Origin: Pusillimonas sp. T7-7
GTDB taxonomy: Bacteria > Pseudomonadota > Gammaproteobacteria > Burkholderiales > Burkholderiaceae_B
Direction: 5' to 3'
Length of the DNA stretch: 64,000 nt
Assembly: GCF_000209655.1 (NCBI RefSeq)
Contig: NC_015458.1
Coordinates: 3,819,606 to 3,883,605 of the forward strand
Position 1 is the first letter of the stretch; each line of letters opens with the position of its first letter. Positions 53,763 through 64,000 of this stretch are shown here, piece after piece. The translations under genes were made by a program, and so were the position numbers. The notes beneath the pieces were generated by a model, which did not search any database, had not been told where the DNA came from, and saw nothing but the letters and a program-made list of their open reading frames with translations.

Positions 53763-54711
53763 TGGCGTTGCTGTCTGGTTTATGACCGCGCCCGGTCAGC
53801 CGGGCAAGTAGCGCAACGATAACCAGCGTAATCAGCAGGCGGCCCACCAATACCACCCAGATATCAGCGCCCAATGCCAGCATCAGCAGTGTGTCTTCTA
53901 TCAGGCCGTGCGATAACGACATCCAGGACAGGGCCAGAAAGCGTGTGCGTCGCGAGAAATTTTGTTTCTTTGCCTCTTCGATGATGAGCGCGCCGCCGTA
54001 AGTCAGCCCAAGCAATACCCCAACCGTGGTTACAGGCGCGACCCTGGCGTCCAGACCCGATAGCTTCAGTAATGGAAGCATGGCATTGGTAATGCGCCGG
54101 GTGATGCCCAGTTTATCCAGAATATCGAGCAGCAGGACCAGAACGACGATGACGGCAAAGGTCAAGACCAGCGAGAACGCCGTTGCTTGTGCCCAGGCTA
54201 TCCAGCCCGAGCCGCCTTCCGTTGCAATAATCGACGAACCGCGCAACCAGTCGAAGGACATGGGTTCGGCCAATGCGCCGGTCAAATGGCAGAACCAGGA
54301 AACGGCTGCGCCATAGAAAATGGCGGTAATTATGCGCAGGGCGGTCGTGACATTAAACGACGCGCCGGCGCGCCTGACTATGGCTTGCTCTACCGGAATG
54401 GAGTGAGCGAACAACATCATGGCGCACAATGCGCTGACTTGCGCAGCGTTCAAGTCCATGCTCGAGGACAAGCCGCTTAGCGATGCGATACCGCCATAGA
54501 TGCCAGTGAAAATGGTGGCGGCCCATACAATGCCCGCCTCGGGAGGCAAGTGCAACAAAGCCATGGCGGGCGCAATCAGGCGGCCCACAGCATCGATCAG
54601 TCCTGCTTCCTGTCCTATTTGTACAAATACCATCACTGGGAGCATTACCTTTGCAACGGCAATGAACATCCGCCAACAACGCAATAACAGCGTTAAGGGG
54701 TAGGCCAGCAT
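53728..54711 (-). CDS. Nucleoside recognition (gate) domain membrane protein
   Basis: A 327-residue inner-membrane protein with about nine helices. IGQEAGLIDAVGRLIAPAMALLHLPPEAGIVWAATIFTGIYGGIASL and its second-half counterpart LGITRRITNAMLPLLKLSGLDARVAPVTTVGVLLGLTYGGALIIEEAKK are gate domains as found in SpoIIM/YjiH-type and CNT-related proteins. Transport of a nucleoside or peptide-like compound is guessed for such proteins but not shown. Its stop overlaps msrA by 35 bases. Confidence 0.78.
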   Translation of the reverse strand: MLAYPLTLLLRCWRMFIAVAKVMLPVMVFVQIGQEAGLIDAVGRLIAPAMALLHLPPEAGIVWAATIFTGIYGGIASLSGLSSSMDLNAAQVSALCAMMLFAHSIPVEQAIVRRAGASFNVTTALRIITAIFYGAAVSWFCHLTGALAEPMSFDWLRGSSIIATEGGSGWIAWAQATAFSLVLTFAVIVVLVLLLDILDKLGITRRITNAMLPLLKLSGLDARVAPVTTVGVLLGLTYGGALIIEEAKKQNFSRRTRFLALSWMSLSHGLIEDTLLMLALGADIWVVLVGRLLITLVIVALLARLTGRGHKPDSNAIKRPEARRSAS

Positions 54712-54802
54712 TTACTATCCTTTCTGAATGATGGAAAGGATTGTATAGGTTTGTTGGCGGCTGCCTGGCTCTTGTTCTGGGGCAAGCCGCCGGCTTGTTG
54801 AG

Positions 54803-55915
54803 CTAGTCGACGCTTTTCAGCACGCCACGACGCATCTGGTCCAGTTCTATGGACTCGAATAAGGCTTTGAAGTTACCTTCGCCGAAACCGTCGTTACCCT
54901 TGCGCTGAATGATTTCAAAGAAAATGGGGCCAATCTGGTTTTCAGTGAAGATCTGTAATAGCAGGCCGCCCTCTGCGGCGCCGTCAAGCAGGATCTTGTT
55001 TTTCTGCAGGCGATCGGTATCTTCACCGTGGTTGGGCAGGCGGCGGTCCAGCAGTTCGTAGTAAGTGTCTGGCGTATCCAGAAATTTCAGGCCGCCAGTT
55101 CGCAGTTGCTCGACAGTTGCGTAGATGTCCCGAGTTGCCAGGGCAATGTGCTGTATGCCCTCGCCACGATATAGATCCAGGTATTCCTGTATTTGGCCTT
55201 TTTCCGCCGTACCTTCTTCGTTGATGGGGATGCGAATATTCCCGCAGGGCGAGGTCATTGCCTTGGACTTCACTCCCGTCACCTTGCCTTCGATATCGAA
55301 GTAACGGATCTCGCGGAAGTTGAACAAGCGCTCATAGAATTCGGCCCATTCGTCCATGCGGCCCTTGTGCACATTATGTGTAAGGTGATCGACCAGCATC
55401 AGGCCGGCGCCTGCGTGATTGCGGTCGGCCTGTGCGGTATCGGCGTCTATGGGCTCGAAATCCACGTCGTAAATACTGATGTCACCGATACCGCCATGGC
55501 CGTTCTTGCCTTGCCAGCGGTCCACCAGATAAATAAGAGAGTCGCCTATGCCCTTGATGGCGGGAATATTCAACTCCATTGGGCCGCTGCCCGAGTCGAA
55601 TCCCCAGGCTCCCAATTCCAGCGCGCGCTTGTAGGCTTTTGCGGCATCGTCAACGCGGAAGGCTATGGCGCAGATGGACGGGCCGTGCAGGCGCGCAAAG
55701 CGCTGGGCGAATGAGTCGGGCTCGGCGTTGATCAGGAAGTTGATGCCGCCTTGACGGTAAAGCGTCACATTTTTATTCCGATGGCGTGCGATGGCCTTGA
55801 AGCCCAGTGTTTCGAACACTTTGCCCAGGGCAACGGGGTCGGGTGCGGTGTATTCAATGAATTCAAAACCGGCGGTGCCCATGGGGTTGTCCCAGGTGGG
55901 ATTTGGGTTACTCAT
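54803..55915 (-). CDS. hpd: 4-hydroxyphenylpyruvate dioxygenase
   Basis: HPD converts 4-hydroxyphenylpyruvate to homogentisate in tyrosine degradation. The 370-residue iron(II) enzyme has the two vicinal-oxygen-chelate halves. The metal ligands appear in [19 protein letters not shown] (His), [21 protein letters not shown] (His) and [30 protein letters not shown] (Glu). The C-terminal [18 protein letters not shown] is the family signature. Divergent from an Lrp-type regulator, the usual control arrangement for this pathway. Confidence 0.96.
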   Translation of the reverse strand: MSNPNPTWDNPMGTAGFEFIEYTAPDPVALGKVFETLGFKAIARHRNKNVTLYRQGGINFLINAEPDSFAQRFARLHGPSICAIAFRVDDAAKAYKRALELGAWGFDSGSGPMELNIPAIKGIGDSLIYLVDRWQGKNGHGGIGDISIYDVDFEPIDADTAQADRNHAGAGLMLVDHLTHNVHKGRMDEWAEFYERLFNFREIRYFDIEGKVTGVKSKAMTSPCGNIRIPINEEGTAEKGQIQEYLDLYRGEGIQHIALATRDIYATVEQLRTGGLKFLDTPDTYYELLDRRLPNHGEDTDRLQKNKILLDGAAEGGLLLQIFTENQIGPIFFEIIQRKGNDGFGEGNFKALFESIELDQMRRGVLKSVD

Positions 55916-56134
55916 GGCAGATCTCCAGGAATGTGGTTGCTGAATGACAATGTGCTTGCGTCCGGCGGTCTAGCTCTATGCTCGGTGCCTTGGTCCAGAC
56001 ACAGGGCACTGGGCGCGGTTAGCAGCAAAACCAAAATTTTAAACAAATCGGCCGGGCAGCCGATTGCTAAGTACCCATGCTAAATTTGATCCAAAGCAAT
56101 TTAATTGCCTAGATATTGGAAATAGAGGTGTTTT

Positions 56135-56611
56135 ATGTCAAAAAATAAGCTGGATAGGACAGATAGGCAAATATTGATGGAGTTGCAGCGTGACGGACGC
56201 CTTAGCAATCAAGAGTTGGCCGACAGGGTGTCGCTGTCGCCCAGTCCATGCTTGCGCCGGGTACGGCGCCTGGAGGACGAGGGTTATATAGAGCGTTATG
56301 TCGCCCTGGTAAATCCCGACAAGGTGGGCTTGAAGCTGCTGGCTTATATAACCGTCAGGCTGAACAAGGTATTTCGTGCCAGCCATGCGCCAGTATCGGA
56401 TTTCGCGCGTGACGTACAGGAATGGCCCGAGGTGGTCGAGTGCTACGCCATGTCGGGCGATATGGACTACCTTTTACGTGTACAGGTCGAGGACTTGAAC
56501 CAGTTCTCGCGCTTTGCCATGGATACGTTGATGCAGCATCCGGCAGTCATCGACATGAGGTCCAGCTTCACCTTGCAGCGTATAAAGGAAACTACACAAC
56601 TCTCCATATAG
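56135..56611 (+). CDS. Lrp/AsnC-family transcriptional regulator
   Basis: A 158-residue regulator. The N-terminal helix-turn-helix is LDRTDRQILMELQRDGRLSNQELADRVSLSPSPCLRRVRRLEDEGYIERYVALVNPDKVG. The C-terminal RAM domain has EWPEVVECYAMSGDMDYLLRVQVEDLNQFSRFAMDTL and RSSFTLQRIKETTQLSI. Its position divergent from hpd (219-base gap) suggests control of aromatic amino-acid breakdown, with the effector presumably an amino acid. The stop codon lies inside the first unit of a downstream repeat cluster. Confidence 0.92.
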   Translation: MSKNKLDRTDRQILMELQRDGRLSNQELADRVSLSPSPCLRRVRRLEDEGYIERYVALVNPDKVGLKLLAYITVRLNKVFRASHAPVSDFARDVQEWPEVVECYAMSGDMDYLLRVQVEDLNQFSRFAMDTLMQHPAVIDMRSSFTLQRIKETTQLSI

Positions 56612-56749
56612 CAGGTGGAGAAACGGGAAGAACAAGCTCTCTGTTCTCTACTCTCTATATAGTAGAAGACGCTCCTGTCCTCTATATCGAGCTGCTCTAT
56701 ATGTATAAGAGCTGCTCCATAGGAGCAAAGAGGCGCTTCTATATAGAAT
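56600..56749 (+). repeat. Cluster of CTCTATATAG-type palindromic short repeats
   Basis: Related 10-19 base units recur at 56600, 56651, 56679, 56694 and 56737 (cores CTCTCCATATAG, CTCTCTATATAG, CCTCTATATCGAG, GCTCT...AGAGC, TTCTATATAGAA). Interspersed are GCTCCATAGGAGC (56714-56726, a perfect hairpin) and two copies of GAGCTGCTC (56689 and 56709) twenty bases apart. The units lie between the Lrp gene and the rRNA promoter. No known element type matches. Confidence 0.6.
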
Positions 56750-57335
56750 AGGTAGCCCGGCCCAGGCCATTTAATCAGCCCCTGCCGCCCTGATTTTGGT
56801 CTGCGCCGTCTGGATTTTGATAGAAATGCAAGCATTCAGCACCCAGCGTCGAAATTATTTCACTCGGGCTAAAAAAATATTTCATTTGTATTTCAATGGT
56901 TTAATTGAGTCGGGTGTAAAAAAGGGGTGTAAAAGGCGTTGGGCGGTGGTTTTTCAGTTGCACGGGCTAAAAAAGCTATGCTATAGTTCTGTTCTTTCGC
57001 AGCCAGCGAATCAGGGTTTACCCGGAGACGCAAGGCGATTCACTTTGCTGCTTAGTGCAGTGCTTTGAATCCTCGGCTTCGAAACACGGCGCAAAGCGCG
57101 CTCGAGCAAAACATGGTATAGTTTCTGACTTGCCCGGTGATGCACAAAGCGCTCAGCGGTTGTGAGCAGGTTTGGCAGGTTGTGGTGGTACTGGTGGTTG
57201 TAGGCAAATAGCCCGGCACTGACCCCTGACTTGACAAGCAAAAAGAACTGCTTCATAATCTCGCTTCTTTGCTGCTGACACAGCGCGGTGCTTTAAGCGC
57301 CTAGCGGTGGCAGGTAGTAGGTAGTACGCAGTACA
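56750..57335 (+). other. Upstream region of the rRNA operon
   Basis: This stretch of about 590 bases has A/T-rich tracts (56865-56900) and the promoter-like element described separately. Short open frames occur on both strands (56796-57068, 57011-57256), but they lack ribosome sites and recognisable domains. Frames like these are commonly over-called upstream of rRNA operons. I do not support a gene here. Confidence 0.5.
56958..56987 (+). promoter_or_regulatory. Candidate rRNA operon promoter
   Basis: TTGCAC and TATAGT are separated by 18 bases, downstream of an A/T-rich stretch like an UP element. This lies about 560 bases before the 16S gene. A second TATAGT at 57117-57122 lacks a good -35 box, so any second promoter is uncertain. 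Confidence 0.55.
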
Positions 57336-57348
57336 CGCTCTTTAACAA
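57336..57348 (+). promoter_or_regulatory. boxA antitermination site in the rRNA leader
   Basis: CGCTCTTTAACAA matches boxA (TGCTCTTTAACAA) at all but the first base. NusB, encoded in this window, is the known binder with S10. Located about 200 bases upstream of 16S. Confidence 0.8.
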
Positions 57349-57548
57349 TTTAACAGCCGATAAGTGTGGGCGCTTGGAATGAGTGCGCAAACCTTCTCAC
57401 GAGGGTTCGCCAAATTTATATCAAGTGCTCGCACAAATGAAGAAGTAAGGTTTGAAGTAATTTAAACCGGTCTTTTTCTTTGAGCGAAACGCGACGTATG
57501 ACCACTGGTTTTCGGACCGGATGGAAATTACGATTTTATACAGTGATT

Positions 57549-59089
<1,541 letters not shown>

Positions 59090-59209
59090 CAGAGCGAAGC
59101 GCACGAAGCGAAAGCGTCCACACTTATTGGCTGTTTATTGTAGAAAGAGTAAGCCACGACAAGGTTACGACAGGGTTCATGTTGATTGACATGAGCGGTG
59201 TCGCATACT

Positions 59210-59286
59210 GGGTCAGTAGCTCAGTCGGTTAGAGCACCGTCTTGATAAGGCGGGGGTCGTTGGTTCGATTCCAACTTGACCCACCA
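59210..59286 (+). tRNA. tRNA-Ile (GAT anticodon)
   Basis: A 77-base cloverleaf starting GGGTCAGTAGCTCAG. The anticodon GAT lies at 59244-59246 (context CTTGATAAG), the T loop is GGTTCGATTCC, and the gene ends with an encoded CCA at 59284-59286. Located in the 16S-23S spacer. Confidence 0.97.
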
Positions 59287-59303
59287 GTACGATTTATCGG
59301 TGC

Positions 59304-59379
59304 GGGGGATTAGCTCAGCTGGGAGAGCACCTGCTTTGCAAGCAGGGGGTCGTCGGTTCGATCCCGTCATCCTCCACCA
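59304..59379 (+). tRNA. tRNA-Ala (TGC anticodon)
   Basis: A 76-base cloverleaf starting GGGGGATTAGCTCAG. The anticodon TGC lies at 59337-59339 (context CTTTGCAAG), the T loop is GGTTCGATCCC, and the 3' end reads CTCCACCA. Lies 17 bases behind tRNA-Ile in the rrn spacer. Confidence 0.97.
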
Positions 59380-59759
59380 CACACGCTAGCCTAGGGGTGT
59401 GATGGGGCAGCGGTAGCGTCTGGAGTCGCGGTGCGTAAGGGGTTAACGAAGAGTGTTTTAGCTCGAGCGGTCTTGTTTGCGAACAGGGCGCATCGATTTA
59501 AAGGGCTGCTCGTTAAATCTTTAGGGATTTAATGGTTTTACTCGTTCTTTAACAATCTGGAAGAAGCACAACGAAGTAATTATGGTGTGGATCAGGGTCG
59601 ATTTGACCTGATCACACGTAAGTACGGGTTGTGATTGCATTAAACAATTTTGTTCAAATAGTTCTCAAAAATACTTATTCTTCGGAATAAGGCCTTTGAA
59701 AATGATGAACGGCACAATACACGCAAACTCAAGTGTTCCTATAGCTTGCAAAGTTATAG
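59380..59759 (+). other. 16S-23S spacer downstream of tRNA-Ala, with a second boxA
   Basis: A 380-base spacer. CGTTCTTTAACAA at 59543-59555 is a second boxA-like site before the 23S gene, as usual for bacterial rRNA operons. The remainder would be RNase III processing stems; no gene. Confidence 0.75.
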
Positions 59760-62647
<2,888 letters not shown>

Positions 62648-62851
62648 ATAACCTTGCAGGTTGTACGTGTTCAAGTGCCGTTCAAACAAATTAACAAGCC
62701 GCGCCGTGCGTAGACCGGCGCGCAACACTCGCGGCCCGTACGCCGTGTGTGAACCCACACCTTGATTACACCCCTGGCCAAGCCGGCCAGGCGCGGTGCT
62801 TCTTCCCAGATTCGTTCTGTTGGCCTACAAAGCCGCCAGAACACCCGGTTA

Positions 62852-62967
62852 CGCTTGACGACCATAGCAAGGTGGTCCCACTCCTTCCCATCCCGAACAG
62901 GACCGTGAAACGCCTTTGCGCCGATGATAGTGGACGTACGTCTGTGAAAGTAGGTCATCGTCAGGCT
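62852..62967 (+). rRNA. rrf: 5S ribosomal RNA
   Basis: About 116 bases with terminal stem GCTTGACGA (62853-62861) pairing with TCGTCAGGC (62958-62966). Landmarks are GGTGGTCCCACTCCTTCCCATCCCGAACAGG and GTGAAACGCCTTTGCGCCGATG. It ends the rRNA operon, about 200 bases after 23S. Confidence 0.95.
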
Positions 62968-62978
62968 CTTATGAAAAG

Positions 62979-63014
62979 AAAAACCCCCTCCCGCTCTGCA
63001 GGAGGGGGTTTTTT
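62979..63014 (+). terminator. Rho-independent terminator of the rRNA operon
   Basis: AAAACCCCCTCC, a nine-base loop and GGAGGGGGTTTT form a twelve-pair stem followed by T residues, twelve bases behind 5S. Confidence 0.92.
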
Positions 63015-63142
63015 GTTGCTTCGCAGAAAAGTGTTCGGCATACACAAAACACGGCTCTACATTGAATCGGGACAGTCTAGTAAAATAGCAATTCTGTTTA
63101 TTTCATCACCGTGCGTTTGCGGCTGTTTTTTGGAGCTTATCA

Positions 63143-63508
63143 ATGACCCAGGCATATCCGCCAGAAGAAGACAAGGGCTTGTCGATGCGTAACCTTACGC
63201 ATCTTATCTATGGCCTGTTTGCGCTAGGGCTGCTTAGTGCTGGTTTTTTTGGCGTTGCAACCATAGCCGCCATTGTTCTGGCCTATTTGAAACGGGGTGA
63301 CGCAGCCGGTACGGTTTACGCCAATCATTTCGATTGGGTCATCAAAACATTCTGGTGGGGCTTGCTATGGATAGTCCTTAGCGGTGTGGCCACTTTTATT
63401 TTCATCGGCTGGCTTACCGGTCTGATCGCTCTGGTCTGGATTGTCTACCGCCTGATCAAGGGATGGCTGGCGCTGTTTTCCGGGCAAGCTCCTGTCGCTG
63501 AATATTGA
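63143..63508 (+). CDS. Small multi-pass membrane protein (DUF4870-like)
   Basis: A 121-residue protein with three transmembrane helices: LTHLIYGLFALGLLSAGFFGVATIAAIVLAYLKRG, then FWWGLLWIVLSGVATFIFIGWLTGLIALVWIVYRLIKGW. The YLKRGDAAGT(V)YANHFDWVIKTFWW loop is typical of a family of short membrane proteins found near rRNA operons in this group. ATG 63143 has GGAGC about eight bases before it. Function unknown. Confidence 0.8.
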   Translation: MTQAYPPEEDKGLSMRNLTHLIYGLFALGLLSAGFFGVATIAAIVLAYLKRGDAAGTVYANHFDWVIKTFWWGLLWIVLSGVATFIFIGWLTGLIALVWIVYRLIKGWLALFSGQAPVAEY

Positions 63509-63534
63509 ACCAATAAGTGCGGCGATATCGCCAA

Positions 63535-63573
63535 ATAAAAAAACGCTGCCCCGGTACCGAGGCAGCGTTTTTA
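63535..63573 (+). terminator. Rho-independent terminator, possibly bidirectional
   Basis: AAAAACGCTGCC and GGCAGCGTTTTT form a perfect twelve-pair stem around a ten-base loop. A and T tracts on both sides let it work in either direction, ending the small membrane-protein gene and any read-through from the SWIB gene. Confidence 0.85.
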
Positions 63574-63680
63574 GTATCTGGGCCCAGCTGCGCGAATCAA
63601 GTCGGATGCACCCTGGGTGCACGATCGCAGCAATCGCGGGGCAGGCTTAAGCCCCGCCTGTTGCAAGGCTGATGGAGAGC

Positions 63681-63953
63681 TTATTTAAGGTGCCCGCTGA
63701 CCAGCTTGGTCAACTCGAACATCGAGACCTGTTCTTTACCGAATAAAGGGCGAAGCTTGTCGTCGGCATTGATATTGCGGCGGTTCTTGGGATCTTGCAG
63801 ATCGTGTTTTTTGATATAGTCCCAGATTTTCTTGGTGACTTCGGTGCGTGGGACTGCCTCGGGACCGATGATGGCAGCTAAGGTAGCACTAGGGGTAAGT
63901 GGCTTCATGAACGCCGCATTAGGCTTACGGGCGGGTTTCTCGGTTGTTGCCAT
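63681..63953 (-). CDS. SWIB/MDM2 domain-containing protein
   Basis: A 90-residue basic protein whose residues about 16-88 are a SWIB fold: MKPLTPSATLAAIIGPEAVPRTEVTKKIWDYIKKHDLQDPKNRRNINADDKLRPLFGKEQVSMFELTKLVSGHL. In eukaryotes SWIB domains belong to chromatin remodellers. In bacteria they occur alone or fused to topoisomerase I in Chlamydia, with possible DNA-related roles. ATG 63953 follows a GGAGCC site on the minus strand. Stand-alone gene. Confidence 0.93.
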   Translation of the reverse strand: MATTEKPARKPNAAFMKPLTPSATLAAIIGPEAVPRTEVTKKIWDYIKKHDLQDPKNRRNINADDKLRPLFGKEQVSMFELTKLVSGHLK

Positions 63954-64000
63954 AGAATAGGGCTCCTAACTGGGTTGAAAAGTACAATTCTACTGCAGCA

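Noticed and set aside
57117..57122. Second TATAGT as an additional rRNA promoter
   Set aside because: No acceptable -35 hexamer at 16-18 bases upstream.
56796..57256. Short open frames (plus 56796-57068, minus 57011-57256) upstream of the rRNA operon
   Set aside because: No ribosome site, no domain, and they overlap promoter and leader signals.
63606..63620. Perfect palindrome TGCACCC-T-GGGTGCA
   Set aside because: Isolated, no T run and no conserved partner visible; may be an operator but unsupported.

Overview
The window comes from a betaproteobacterium of the order Burkholderiales, most likely family Alcaligenaceae (Pusillimonas/Bordetella side). The 16S sequence, the rrn layout 16S-tRNA-Ile-tRNA-Ala-23S-5S, the ybgC-tolQRAB-pal-cpoB order and the tricarboxylate transport genes all point that way. 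Nearly all of it is ordinary chromosome. I see no insertion sequence, prophage, integrase or CRISPR array.

Layout. 1-4.9 kb: riboflavin synthesis (partial ribB, ribH), nusB, thiL, pgpA and pncC in one direction, facing pyrF and dgkA. 4.9-7.1 kb: groES-groEL with a perfect CIRCE operator and a well-placed promoter. 7.1-10.6 kb: a three-gene cassette of a small Tat-exported protein, a LodA/GoxA-family quinoprotein-type oxidase and a LodB-like flavoprotein. This is the most unusual part of the window. 10.9-18.9 kb: an iron-handling block with a YqjI-like PadR regulator and its YqjH-like ferric-siderophore reductase, an FMN 2-hydroxyacid oxidase, a PiuC-type hydroxylase, a Fiu-like TonB receptor and a two-component system. 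18.9-22.8 kb: a glycine-zipper lipoprotein, an FMN reductase and three membrane proteins. 23.0-26.5 kb: ahpC behind two OxyR-like sites, ahpF, and meso-diaminopimelate dehydrogenase. 26.6-33.8 kb: an AsmA-like protein, a small YqaE protein and a BMP-type (nucleoside) ABC transporter behind a structured leader.

33.8-44.7 kb: aldo/keto reductase, thioesterase, copper chaperone, hydrolase, then the complete Tol-Pal envelope system, proS and rppH. 44.7-50.3 kb: a TctDE-type two-component pair, a 3-hydroxyisobutyrate-dehydrogenase-like enzyme, and tctBA without a tctC in the window. 50.3-56.6 kb: a coiled-coil protein and zapA, a probable 6S RNA, a SIMPL protein, lgt, cytochrome c, msrA, a gate-domain membrane protein, hpd and a divergent Lrp-type regulator. 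56.6-63.0 kb: an unexplained cluster of short palindromic repeats and a complete rRNA operon. The window ends with a small membrane protein and a SWIB-domain protein.

How the genes work together. The iron block pairs an outer-membrane catecholate receptor with a periplasmic-to-cytoplasmic processing route (hydroxylase, reductase). ahpC/ahpF make a complete peroxidase pair under probable OxyR control. tolQRAB-pal-cpoB act together in outer-membrane constriction, close to proS. The Tat protein/LodA/LodB cassette looks self-contained, and its LodA homologue lacks the cysteine expected to form the tryptophylquinone cofactor.
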